Source: Alistipes sp. (GTDB taxonomy: Bacteria; Bacteroidota; Bacteroidia; Bacteroidales; Rikenellaceae). From it: a stretch of 64,000 nucleotides of DNA. The notes under the pieces were generated by a model that saw nothing but the letters and a program-made list of their open reading frames with translations, was not told the origin of the DNA and did no database searches. The translations under genes were made by a program, and so were the position numbers. The stretch covers positions 62,001 through 126,000 of the forward strand of contig JAFQOR010000012.1 of the NCBI GenBank assembly GCA_017403125.1. The letters are read 5' to 3'. The stretch's first letter is position 1; each line of letters starts with the position of its first letter. Below are positions 1-8,231 of the stretch, piece by piece.

Positions 1-582
1 CTCGACAAGGGACTCGAAATGCTCTCGGACATACGCTCGAAATATGGTCTTAAACTCCTCACCGACATACACGAGTCGTGGCAGGCAAAACCCGTAGGCG
101 ATGTTGTGGATGTGATACAGATTCCCGCATTCCTCTGCCGTCAGACCGACCTTCTGGTAGAGGCAGCACGCACGGGCAAGTGTGTGAATATCAAGAAGGC
201 ACAGTTTCTCTCGGGCGAGGACATGACGTACCCCTACGAGAAGGCTATGGAGTCGGGTGCCAAGGAGGTATGGCTCACCGAGCGTGGCAACATGTATGGT
301 TACAACAACCTCGTCGTGGATTTCCGCAACATTGCCGACATGCGCAATATTGCCGACACCGTAGTCATGGACTGCACACACTCGGTACAGCGCCCCGGAG
401 CAGCAGGTGGCAAGACGGGCGGCAACCGCGAGTTCGTGCCCGCCATGGCACTTGCGGCCAAGGCCTTTGGTGCCAACGGCTACTTCTTCGAGGTACACCC
501 CAACCCCGACTGCGCCATGAGTGACGGGCCCAATATGCTCTATTTGAGCGACCTCGAAAACGTTATTAAATCACTACTATAA
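1..582 (+). CDS. kdsA: 3-deoxy-8-phosphooctulonate synthase, C-terminal part (5' end outside window)
   Basis: Condenses phosphoenolpyruvate with arabinose-5-phosphate to Kdo-8-phosphate, the second step of Kdo synthesis for LPS inner core, in the cytoplasm. The frame is open from base 1, so only the last ~193 residues are present. Family hallmarks visible: KLLTDIHE, DVIQIPAFLCRQTDL, NIKKAQFLSGEDM, LTERG, the DCTHSVQRPG block and the C-terminal FFEVHPNPDCAMSDGPN. The Met at 19 is internal, not the start, because conserved KdsA sequence surrounds it. kdsD, which supplies its substrate, follows 20 bp downstream, so the two are probably co-transcribed. Confidence 0.96.
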   Translation, partial: LDKGLEMLSDIRSKYGLKLLTDIHESWQAKPVGDVVDVIQIPAFLCRQTDLLVEAARTGKCVNIKKAQFLSGEDMTYPYEKAMESGAKEVWLTERGNMYGYNNLVVDFRNIADMRNIADTVVMDCTHSVQRPGAAGGKTGGNREFVPAMALAAKAFGANGYFFEVHPNPDCAMSDGPNMLYLSDLENVIKSLL

Positions 583-602
583 ACCCTATTCTTTTTTTAG
601 CA

Positions 603-1565
603 ATGACACCCATACAGGAGGAGTTGCTGACCATAGGTCGCAACACCATACATACCGAGGCAGAGGCTCTGCAAGCCATGGAGCTATCGTTGGGCGAGGA
701 GTTTGTTCGCGCCGTAGAGATTATCCTTAATTGCCGTGGCAAGCTCATTGTTACGGGCATGGGAAAGTCGGGACATATAGGTTGCAAGATTGCTGCAACA
801 CTTGCCAGCACGGGCACACCGAGTTTCTTCCTACACCCCGCCGAGGCGTTCCACGGCGACCTGGGCATGATTTCGAAGGAGGATGTCATTCTTGCGCTAT
901 CCTATTCGGGCGAGACGGACGAGATTCTGAAAATCATACCCTTTGTGCACGAGAATGGCAACAAGCTGATAGCCATCACGGGCAAGGCTCAATCGTCGTT
1001 GGCACGCAATGCCGACGTTCATCTTGACATCATGGTGCGTCAGGAGGCGTGTATCCTGCGCCTTGCTCCCACATCATCCACCACAGCGCAGCTCGCCATG
1101 GGCGATGCTTTGGCAACGACGCTCATGCATGCACGCAACTTCACAGCCATGGACTTTGCGCGTCTGCACCCCGGAGGCAGCCTCGGACGCCGCCTGCTGA
1201 TGACCGTAGGTCACGTCATGCGCAAGGAGGAGCTGCCCGTCGTAGCTCCCGACTGCTCGGCAACCGAGATGATTCACCGCATAAGCAAGGGTGGCCTGGG
1301 TCTTATCATCATCGCCGAGGATGAGCGCATCATAGGCATCGTGACCGATGGCGATGTGCGTCGCGCTATGGAGAAGCACCGTGCCGAGTTCTTCAACATA
1401 CGCGCCATAGATATAGCTACGCGCAATCCCAAGACCATATCTTCGGACCAGAAGCTTATCGAGGCAGAGAAGCGTATGACCGAGCACAAGATAAATTCGC
1501 TTATCGTAACATCACATGACGGTCGTTTGGAGGGTGTTATCCAGCTTTACGACATAAAGTTATAG
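603..1565 (+). CDS. kdsD: D-arabinose-5-phosphate isomerase
   Basis: Interconverts ribulose-5-phosphate and arabinose-5-phosphate, the first committed step of Kdo synthesis. The 320-residue length is typical of the KpsF/KdsD family. An N-terminal SIS sugar-isomerase domain (about residues 35-175) shows GMGKSGHIGCK and HPAEAFHGDLGMI; LSYSGET is also present. Two C-terminal CBS domains follow (about 205-320), with ITDGDVRRA-like and INSLIVT segments. It sits directly after kdsA. The separate kdsA and kdsD genes are each intact here; whether another isomerase exists elsewhere cannot be seen. Confidence 0.95.
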   Translation: MTPIQEELLTIGRNTIHTEAEALQAMELSLGEEFVRAVEIILNCRGKLIVTGMGKSGHIGCKIAATLASTGTPSFFLHPAEAFHGDLGMISKEDVILALSYSGETDEILKIIPFVHENGNKLIAITGKAQSSLARNADVHLDIMVRQEACILRLAPTSSTTAQLAMGDALATTLMHARNFTAMDFARLHPGGSLGRRLLMTVGHVMRKEELPVVAPDCSATEMIHRISKGGLGLIIIAEDERIIGIVTDGDVRRAMEKHRAEFFNIRAIDIATRNPKTISSDQKLIEAEKRMTEHKINSLIVTSHDGRLEGVIQLYDIKL

Positions 1566-1591
1566 CATAATCTGCTCCATATCAAACGCCA

Positions 1592-3433
1592 ATGAGACTT
1601 CGCGAATACATTGCCAAGTTAGAGGCTGCGGGCGAACTTCAACGCATAACATGCCGCGTAGATACTCGCTTCGAGATAGCCGAAATCACGGACCGCATAT
1701 CGAAGATGGAGGGTGGAGGCAAAGCCCTCCTCTTCGAGAACAACGGCACCGACTACCCCATATTGATGAATATGATGGGGTCGGATAGGCGTATGGCTAT
1801 GGCTCTGGGCGTTGATGACCTGCAAGAGATTAGCGAACGCATAGATGCGCTGTTGAAGGGTGTTATGTCGCCCAAGAACACACTTATGGATAAGTTGCGC
1901 ATGCTGCCCCTGTTGAAGGATGTATCGAAGTGGTTTCCCAAACGACGTACGCGCCGAGGCGAATGTCAGCAGGTGGTATGGCGTGGCGAGGAAGTTGATT
2001 TAGGCAAGCTGCCAATACTCACCTCGTGGGGCTGCGACGGTGGGCCCTTCATCACGCTGCCGATGGTATGCACACTCGACCCCGAAACGGGGATTCCGAA
2101 TATGGGCATGTATCGCATGCAGATTTTCGATAGGCGCACCACGGGTATGCATTGGCACAAGCATAAGACCGGCGCACGCCACTACGACGGCTACAAGCGT
2201 CAGGGACGACGTATGCCCGTGAGCGTATGCCTTGGTGGCGACCCCGCCTACATCTACTCGGCAACGGCACCCATGCCCGACAATATGGACGAGATGCTGC
2301 TTGCCGGCATGTTGCGCCGCAAGCCTGTGGAGCTGGTAAAGTGTCTGACGAACGATATATGGGTACCTGCCGACTGCGACTTCGTTATCGAGGGTTATGT
2401 CGATACTTCGGAGGAGCTTGCCGTAGAGGGAGCCTTTGGCGACCACACAGGTTTCTACTCGCTCACAGACCTATACCCACGCCTCCATGTCGAGGCCATC
2501 ACCTCACGACGCGACGCCATCTACCCCGCTACCATCGTGGGTGTTCCTCCGATGGAGGATGCCTATATCGCCAAGGCTACCGAGCGCATATTTTTAGCGC
2601 CTATACGCCTTGCCATACAGCCCGAGGTACGCGACCTCTACATGCCTATCGAGGGTACGGCACACAACATCGCCATAGTATCGATAGCCAAGCGCTACGA
2701 GGGTCAGGCAAACAAGGTGACACAGGGGTTGTGGGGTGCAGGGCAGATGATGTTCAACAAGTATCTCATCGTAGCCTCGGAGCAGACCGACATACGCTCA
2801 CATAGCGATATAATGCGTCTAATGCGCCATATCGACCCCGAGCGCAACCTTATTTGGGCAGATGGCATCCTCGATGTTTTGGACCATGCAACACCTACAT
2901 GTGGCTACGGCTCGAAACTCGGCATAGACCTTACGGATATCGACCCCGACAAGGAGTTCAATCCGCGCGTGCCGGGCACTGCAAGCCCCATGGGTGGCGT
3001 CGAGCTCTTCGATACGCAGTTTATGGCGGAGTATGGATTGTTGCTACTCTTTGCCGAGCGCGAATGGCGCGAGAGGGTCGATGTGGAGCAATATATCTCG
3101 CATAACGGCTTTGACGATGCACGCTTCGTAGTGCTCTTCGACCGAGGTGCTGCGGGCAACATGCGCCCGTCGGACCTTGTGTGGTTGGCAGCTGCAAACA
3201 CCGACCCACGACGCGACATACGCCTGCATGGCAACACCCTACTTATCGACGCACGTAGCAAGCGCCCCGGCTACGGCAGCAACCCGCGACGCTTCCCCAA
3301 TGTTGTGACGTCGCTGCCCGAGACCATACATCTTGTCGATGAGCGATGGGGGGAGTATAACCTTGGTACAATGATTGAGTCGCCCTCGCGACGCTACCGT
3401 AAACTTTGGCTTTCGGACAATGCAGAGTGGTAG
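1592..3433 (+). CDS. ubiD: UbiD-family decarboxylase (prenylated-FMN dependent), probably menaquinone pathway
   Basis: 613-residue member of the UbiD family, which decarboxylates aromatic or alpha,beta-unsaturated acids with prenylated FMN. In Bacteroidales the likely role is menaquinone synthesis, but the sequence alone does not fix the substrate. Visible family segments: GGKALLFEN near the N terminus, GPFITLPMVCTLDPETG, NMGMYRMQIFD, HWHKHKTGARH, EGAFGDHTGFYS (with the conserved Glu/Asp of the active site) and VPPMEDAYIAKATERIFL. Start is 26 bp after kdsD. Its 3' end overlaps the next gene by 14 bp, suggesting translational coupling. Confidence 0.88.
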   Translation: MRLREYIAKLEAAGELQRITCRVDTRFEIAEITDRISKMEGGGKALLFENNGTDYPILMNMMGSDRRMAMALGVDDLQEISERIDALLKGVMSPKNTLMDKLRMLPLLKDVSKWFPKRRTRRGECQQVVWRGEEVDLGKLPILTSWGCDGGPFITLPMVCTLDPETGIPNMGMYRMQIFDRRTTGMHWHKHKTGARHYDGYKRQGRRMPVSVCLGGDPAYIYSATAPMPDNMDEMLLAGMLRRKPVELVKCLTNDIWVPADCDFVIEGYVDTSEELAVEGAFGDHTGFYSLTDLYPRLHVEAITSRRDAIYPATIVGVPPMEDAYIAKATERIFLAPIRLAIQPEVRDLYMPIEGTAHNIAIVSIAKRYEGQANKVTQGLWGAGQMMFNKYLIVASEQTDIRSHSDIMRLMRHIDPERNLIWADGILDVLDHATPTCGYGSKLGIDLTDIDPDKEFNPRVPGTASPMGGVELFDTQFMAEYGLLLLFAEREWRERVDVEQYISHNGFDDARFVVLFDRGAAGNMRPSDLVWLAAANTDPRRDIRLHGNTLLIDARSKRPGYGSNPRRFPNVVTSLPETIHLVDERWGEYNLGTMIESPSRRYRKLWLSDNAEW

Positions 3434-4538
3434 AAACATACGGGAGAATCTGCGTCATAGCCTACGCAGCCTACTTCTCATTCTCCCCATAGCCATCATC
3501 GCCATAGCTATCCTCGTCGGAGGCAATGGCCGTAATCAGGAGGTTATCGAGTCCGAAGGCACCATCATGCTCTCCACGACAGCCGATGTCGTAGAGAGCG
3601 ATACCATCTCTACGCCTACGAGCACCGTCCTACGCCCCTTCAGCCCCAACACCGCCAGCTATCGCACACTAATCGACGCCGGTCTGCCACGCGACGTTGC
3701 GGTGAGCATCATACGTTGGCGCGAGGCGGGCAAGGTCTATCGCATAAAGGAGGATCTTGCGCTATGCCACAACATGACAGACTCGCTATACTTCGCTTTG
3801 GAGCCCTATATTATCATAGACAAGGAGCATCGCCTCAAGCCCAAGAAGTATAACACTATTGCCGAGCAGCTCGCCCCGAAGTACAAACAATGGGCAGAGC
3901 CACGCCCCTTCTGCCTCGACACGGTAGATAGAGACTTTCTGCGCGAGGTGGGATTCAGCCTGCGTCAGGCAGAGCTTATACTCCGCTACCGCGATATAAT
4001 TGGCAACTACCGCTCGATAGAGGAGTTCGAGGAGTGCTATGGTGTGGACTCTACGATGGCAGCACGCCTCGCACCCTACATCACGTTTCCTGCGCGTGAC
4101 ACCCTTGCAACACCGAGTCGCTTAACGCTGCCTATCGACATAAACAGCGCCGACTCAACTACGCTATGCCTGCTGGACGGCATAGGTGCAAAGAGCGCAC
4201 AGAGGATTATTCAGTACCGCGAATTGTTGGGTGGATACTACGACACAAAGCAGATTTTGGAGATAGATATCATCCAGAATCATAATTTCTTAAAATTTTC
4301 GTCACAAATTTATTGCGATAGTTGCGGAATTAAAAAAATTAGTATTAACTTTGCGGGTCAAAACGAGCTGATGGTTCATCCCTATTTATCGAACCGAATG
4401 TTGCGACGCATAATTAAACAACGTGAACTGAAAGGAGGTTGGAGTACCATAGACGAGATGATCGAGGATGACATATTTTCCGAGGAGGAGGCAGCAAAGA
4501 TTGCACCCTATCTCGATTTTGGTACAAACCCCAAGTAG
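3420..4538 (+). CDS. Membrane-anchored helix-hairpin-helix (ComEA-like) protein
   Basis: 372 residues from the ATG at 3420, chosen because an earlier ATG at 3375 lies deeper inside ubiD and would add residues encoded by ubiD sequence. One transmembrane helix near residues 14-34 (LLLILPIAIIAIAILVGG). Several ComEA-type HhH units follow: TASYRTLIDAGLPRDVAVSIIRWRE, a second around FLREVGFSLRQAELILRYRD, a third around INSADSTTLCLLDGIGAKSAQRI, and a degenerate C-terminal unit near VHPYLSNRMLRRIIKQRE. HhH repeats usually bind DNA; the partner here is unknown. Bases 4270-4420 are clearly AT-richer than the rest of the gene and contain a promoter-like box. Confidence 0.8.
   Translation: MQSGRNIRENLRHSLRSLLLILPIAIIAIAILVGGNGRNQEVIESEGTIMLSTTADVVESDTISTPTSTVLRPFSPNTASYRTLIDAGLPRDVAVSIIRWREAGKVYRIKEDLALCHNMTDSLYFALEPYIIIDKEHRLKPKKYNTIAEQLAPKYKQWAEPRPFCLDTVDRDFLREVGFSLRQAELILRYRDIIGNYRSIEEFEECYGVDSTMAARLAPYITFPARDTLATPSRLTLPIDINSADSTTLCLLDGIGAKSAQRIIQYRELLGGYYDTKQILEIDIIQNHNFLKFSSQIYCDSCGIKKISINFAGQNELMVHPYLSNRMLRRIIKQRELKGGWSTIDEMIEDDIFSEEEAAKIAPYLDFGTNPK
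4346..4353 (+). promoter_or_regulatory. Candidate internal promoter -7 box (TAACTTTG)
   Basis: A match to the Bacteroidetes TAnnTTTG -7 box, with a TTG 21 bp upstream (4322-4324), inside the AT-rich part of the HhH gene. The next start on this strand is rpsU at 4727, which would give a leader of roughly 365 nt. Inference only. Confidence 0.4.
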
Positions 4539-4646
4539 GCAACATAGAGGTGTATCGGAGCGGACGAGGTTCGTGAAGATAGGAGATGATGGGGCTCCGT
4601 AGAAGATTAGGAGTGACCACCCCACAAAAAAGGTCGATAGAATATG

Positions 4647-4684
4647 ACACCCCGGCAACAGAGAGTTAAAGAGTGTTGCGGTGT
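4647..4684 (+). promoter_or_regulatory. Hairpin in the rpsU leader
   Basis: Inverted repeat acacc(ccg)gcaaca / tgttgcggtgt with a 3-nt bulge and 13-nt loop, ending 42 nt before the rpsU start. It has no T-tract behind it, so a leader structure fits better than a terminator for the upstream gene. Confidence 0.4.
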
Positions 4685-4726
4685 CGAAGAGAGAAGATTA
4701 TTTACAACAAAAAAAGGAATATAGTT

Positions 4727-4918
4727 ATGATTATCATGCCTGTTAAGGAGGGAGAGAACATCGAGCGCGCCCTCAAGAAGTTTAAGCGTAAGTATGAGCG
4801 TACCGGCGTATTGAAGGAGCTTCGTCGTCGTCAGTACTTCACAAAGCCCTCAATCGCAAAGCGCGAGGCTATGCAGCACGCTATCTACGTTGAGCACACC
4901 TACCGTCAGGAGGAGTAG
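4727..4918 (+). CDS. rpsU: 30S ribosomal protein bS21
   Basis: 63 residues beginning MIIMPVKEGENIERALKKF, matching the Bacteroidetes bS21 start. An in-frame ATG at 4673 would add 18 residues not seen in the family, so 4727 is chosen. The protein binds the 30S platform near the 3' end of 16S rRNA. An AAAGGA at 4713-4718, 8 nt before the ATG, is a better Shine-Dalgarno-like site than those upstream of rplU or prs. In Bacteroidetes bS21 helps sequester the anti-SD, and rpsU is a known SD-bearing exception, so this fits autoregulation. Confidence 0.95.
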   Translation: MIIMPVKEGENIERALKKFKRKYERTGVLKELRRRQYFTKPSIAKREAMQHAIYVEHTYRQEE

Positions 4919-4950
4919 TAGATACCGCAACGCTTAAATAAAAACGCGAC

Positions 4951-4980
4951 AAGGCAGACTTTCAATTGGAGGTCTGCCTT
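4951..4980 (+). terminator. rpsU terminator hairpin
   Basis: Perfect 9-bp stem aaggcagac / gtctgcctt with a 12-nt loop, followed by aatttta, 32 bp after the rpsU stop. Confidence 0.75.
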
Positions 4981-5004
4981 AATTTTATGCGCACAGCTGA
5001 TGTG

Positions 5005-5055
5005 GTGCTGATATGGTGGTGGCGCTGATATGGTGGTGGCGCTGATATGGTGGTG
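5005..5055. repeat. Three tandem 17-bp repeats
   Basis: Unit gcgctgatatggtggtg repeats at 5005 (one mismatch), 5022 and 5039 and runs into the first gcgctgacatg of the 156-bp repeat at 5055. The array therefore seems to have grown from the boundary motif of the larger repeat. Confidence 0.85.
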
Positions 5056-5451
5056 GCGCTGACATGAGAGAGCCCCGGATGGGTAGTACTTTGAGGTACG
5101 TCCCATTCGGGGCTTGGATTGAAGCTTCGCTAATGCGCCAGATTCATTTTTACCTTGGGGTGATGATTTCGGGAGCGTAGGCTAATTTGTTGTCAGAGTG
5201 GTGCAGAAGTGGCGCTGACATGAGAAAGCCCCGGATGGGTAGTACTTTGGTGTACGTCCCATTCGGGGCTTGGATTGAAGCGCCGCTAATGCGCCAGATT
5301 CATTTTTGCCTTGGGGTGATGATTTCGGGAGCGTGGGCTAATTTGTTGTCAGAGTGGTGCAGAAGTGGCGCTGACATGAGAGAGCCCCGGATGGGTAGTA
5401 CTTTAAGGTACGTCCCATTCGGGGCTTGGATTGAAGCGTCGCTAATGCGCC
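5055..5451. repeat. 156-bp tandem repeat, 2.5 copies, each with a strong hairpin
   Basis: Units start at 5055, 5211 and 5367 (exact 156-bp period); the third stops near 5451. Copies are nearly identical. Each carries an imperfect palindrome such as 5071-5114: agccccggatgggtagtac, short loop, gtacgtcccattcggggct. The loop bases differ among copies (ttgag, ttggt, ttaag) while the stems are kept. The region lies between convergent rpsU and htpG. Open frames running through it carry no recognisable protein. It accounts for most of the 547-bp gap between the two genes. Confidence 0.9.
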
Positions 5452-5465
5452 GCTATCACAACAAA

Positions 5466-7523
5466 TTACTCGATAAGCGATATACTACGCTCAATAAACT
5501 CCGTGAGGTTCTTACCCTTCAACATGCCGTTCGATAGCAACGCGAGGTCGATAATCTGGCGTACCTTGCGGTTCTCGCGACCTATCTCTTCGAGGCGTGT
5601 GTCACGCTCCTCGCGCAACTCGACAACGCGCTTCGAGAGCTGCTCGCGCATGGTACGCTCCTCGTCGGTGAGCTCCTCATCCTTCTTATCCTTGACAACC
5701 TCCTCGAAGCGTGACTCCTCCTGCTCGGCAGCCGTAATCTTCTTGCCTATGGTGCGCAACTTGTCGCCATAAGCCTTCTCAACCTCGCCCAAGATGTCGA
5801 GCACTATGGGGTGGTTGCCATTTACGGTGATGGTGAAGTTGTCGGGCATCTGCTGATAGAAGCGGCTCATCTCGCCACCGCTCGTAGCTGCCATATCCTT
5901 CATGCGTCGCATAAACTCGTTCTGCGTGATAACAACGGGGGCTGCATCTGCCGACATAGCCTCGAAGGTGACATGGTAGTTTATCTTCTCGTCGCCGGGG
6001 AGCTGACCCTCGAACACGGGACGCATAATCTGCTGCTGCTCGCTCGTGAGCGACATCGCCTGACGCTCCTCCTTGCGGATAAGGTTATCTACAACGTCGC
6101 TATCGACACGCACGAAGCGCACCTTCTCGTTCTTCGACTCGAAGTACTGCACATAGTGGCTGTCGAGCTGACCATTCATCTCCAACACGTCGTAGCCCTT
6201 CGCCTTGGCAGCCTCGATAAACGAGTTCTTACCCTCGACATCGTCGGTGTAGAGGAGTATCGTGAAACCATCCTTGTCGGTCTGCATGTCGCGCACCTTC
6301 TCGACATACTCCTCCGAGGTGTAGTACTTGCCCTCGATAGACTTCCACAGCATGAAGTTAGACGCCTTCTCGGCAAACTTCTCGTCGGTGAGCATGCCAT
6401 ACTGAATAAATATTTTCAGGTCGTCCCACTTCTGCTCATACTCCTCGCGCATGGTCGTGAAGAGCTCCTGCAAGCGGTCGGCAACCTTGCGTGTGATATA
6501 TCCCGAAATCTTCTTCACGTTCGAGTCGCTCTGCAAGTAGCTACGCGACACGTTGAGCGGAATGTCGGGCGAGTCGATGACGCCGTGCAACAACGTGAGA
6601 TACTCCGGCACAATGCCCGTAACCTCATCGGTGACAAAGACCTGATTCGAGTAGAGCTGTATGCGGTTCTTCTGAATCTCGAAGTTGGAGTGAATCTTCG
6701 GGAAGTAGAGGATACCCGTGAGGTTGAAGGGGTAGTCGATATTCAGATGGATGTAGAACAGCGGCTCCTCGCACATGGGGAAGAGCTCCGCATAGAAGTT
6801 CTTGTAGTCGTCGATGCTTATCTCCGACGGCTTGCGTGTCCATAGCGGCGTGGTGTCGTTGATGATGTTGTCCTCGTCGGTATCGACATACTTACCATCC
6901 TTCCACTCGGTCTTCTTGCCAAAAGCGATGGGTATGGGCAGGAAGCGGCAATACTTTTTGAGCAGCGTCGTCACCTCGCCCTTCTGGGCATACTCCACAC
7001 AATCCTCCGAGAGGTGCAATACGATGCGTGTGCCGCGCGGCAGTTTCTCGTCAAGCTCCTCCATCTCGAACTCGGGCGAGCCGTTGCAACTCCAATGCAC
7101 GCTCTTCTCGGCATCGCGATACGACTGCGAGAATATCTCAACCCTATCCGACACCATGAACGACGAGTAAAAGCCCAAGCCAAAGTGGCCTATGATAGCC
7201 TGATCCTTGTACTTCGCCATAAACTCCTCGGCGCCCGAGAATGCAATCTGGTTGATGTAGCGATCGACCTCCTCTGCCGACATGCCTATGCCGCGGTCGG
7301 TAATCGTTAGCGTCTTTTGGTCGGCGTCGGCGTCGATGCGTATCGTAAGCTCGCCGAGCTCACCCTCGAACTCGCCTTTGGCAGATAGCGTCTTCAACTT
7401 CTGCGTAGCATCCACAGCATTAGAGACCAACTCGCGCAGGAAAATCTCGTGATCCGAGTACAGGAACTTCTTGATTACGGGGAATATATTTTCTGTCGTA
7501 ACCCCAATTTTTCCGTTCTTCAT
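5466..7523 (-). CDS. htpG: Molecular chaperone HtpG (Hsp90 family)
   Basis: 685-residue ATP-dependent cytosolic chaperone. The N-terminal GHKL ATPase domain (about 1-220) shows LRELVSNAVDATQKL, DRGIGMSAEEVDRYINQIAFSGAEEF and GHFGLGFYSSFMV; the middle domain has NLTGILYFPK and LNVSRSYLQSD; the C-terminal dimerisation region is charged (EESRFEEVVKDKKDEELT). Length exceeds the ~625 of E. coli, as is usual in Bacteroidetes. No TAnnTTTG box was found just upstream. Its 3' end faces the 156-bp repeats, whose hairpins could act as a terminator. Confidence 0.96.
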   Translation of the reverse strand: MKNGKIGVTTENIFPVIKKFLYSDHEIFLRELVSNAVDATQKLKTLSAKGEFEGELGELTIRIDADADQKTLTITDRGIGMSAEEVDRYINQIAFSGAEEFMAKYKDQAIIGHFGLGFYSSFMVSDRVEIFSQSYRDAEKSVHWSCNGSPEFEMEELDEKLPRGTRIVLHLSEDCVEYAQKGEVTTLLKKYCRFLPIPIAFGKKTEWKDGKYVDTDEDNIINDTTPLWTRKPSEISIDDYKNFYAELFPMCEEPLFYIHLNIDYPFNLTGILYFPKIHSNFEIQKNRIQLYSNQVFVTDEVTGIVPEYLTLLHGVIDSPDIPLNVSRSYLQSDSNVKKISGYITRKVADRLQELFTTMREEYEQKWDDLKIFIQYGMLTDEKFAEKASNFMLWKSIEGKYYTSEEYVEKVRDMQTDKDGFTILLYTDDVEGKNSFIEAAKAKGYDVLEMNGQLDSHYVQYFESKNEKVRFVRVDSDVVDNLIRKEERQAMSLTSEQQQIMRPVFEGQLPGDEKINYHVTFEAMSADAAPVVITQNEFMRRMKDMAATSGGEMSRFYQQMPDNFTITVNGNHPIVLDILGEVEKAYGDKLRTIGKKITAAEQEESRFEEVVKDKKDEELTDEERTMREQLSKRVVELREERDTRLEEIGRENRKVRQIIDLALLSNGMLKGKNLTEFIERSISLIE

Positions 7524-7663
7524 AGCTTATTCTATATATATTATTATGTTATTACGTTATCTCTGCTCAACGCCTATGATGTTGGCAAAGGGCGTGCCAA
7601 TCTCCTGCAACTGACATTTTGGCAGGCAGCACGACAGCAAATGACAGCATGGGCAGAAAAAAG

Positions 7664-7692
7664 TCCTCCCGAAGTGTGAAGCATCGGGAGGA
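7664..7692 (-). terminator. Terminator for the zinc-ribbon gene
   Basis: Stem tcctcccga / tcgggagga; on the minus strand it is followed by six T (7657-7662). It lies 42 bp beyond the stop at 7734. The rest of 7524-7733 shows no gene. Confidence 0.75.
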
Positions 7693-7733
7693 TAAACCAC
7701 AAAAGCGGCAACCACTGCCACCACGATATAGCC

Positions 7734-8126
7734 TTAATAATTGGACAGCCCTTGGAGCTCGCGCAGACGGTCTCTTTTACCATTCAACTCCTCGCGAAAC
7801 TCTTTCATCATCTGTCGTGTATTTTTTTTGCGATTGTCCGTATAGATAGAGAATGCAATAAATAGTAAAGTAGCCAATGCAACAACTGCAAGAAGAATCC
7901 ATATCATCTTGCTACTGCCACCAGACTCTTTTTTAGGTGAAGGAGAAGGCTCTGTTGTAGATGTATATTTAGGTGCATAGGAAGAGATCGGCGTATCATC
8001 GCTACTCACCGAGTGCGCAACTGGCGAACTCTCCACAAACGCTGATTGCGGACAGCCACAGCGCGGGCACTGCGCAGCACGCGACGAAACCATCGCACCA
8101 CAGTCGGGACATTTAACAAGTGCCAT
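7734..8126 (-). CDS. Zinc-ribbon membrane protein
   Basis: 130 residues. An N-terminal zinc ribbon has two CxxC pairs (KCPDCG at ~5-9 and CPRCGCP at ~20-26). A low-complexity Ser/Pro linker follows, then one transmembrane helix (about 73-95, MIWILLAVVALATLLFIAFSI) and a charged helical C-terminus (RQMMKEFREELNGKRDRLREL). The zinc-ribbon-plus-one-helix layout is common in bacteria and has no assigned function. It has its own terminator and no obvious operon partner. Confidence 0.75.
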   Translation of the reverse strand: MALVKCPDCGAMVSSRAAQCPRCGCPQSAFVESSPVAHSVSSDDTPISSYAPKYTSTTEPSPSPKKESGGSSKMIWILLAVVALATLLFIAFSIYTDNRKKNTRQMMKEFREELNGKRDRLRELQGLSNY

Positions 8127-8231
8127 AGTAGTTTTGTTTGTTTAGTTATTATTGGGTTAAAATAGATATCGAAACATCCAGCGCACGTGCGAAACGCCAC
8201 CACCGTCGTCGCCTGCACAATCATCGCCCCC

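Noticed and set aside
5055..5451. CRISPR array or insertion sequence in the 156-bp repeats
   Set aside because: No spacers of CRISPR size, no transposase, and no terminal inverted repeats with target duplication at the ends.
5187..5537. 116-codon open frame through the 156-bp repeats into the htpG 3' end
   Set aside because: It only repeats because the DNA does; it has no known domain and runs antisense into htpG.
5811..6845. 344-codon open frame antisense to htpG
   Set aside because: Covered entirely by HtpG-conserved sequence; composition (Leu/His/Val-rich) is typical of a reverse-strand shadow.
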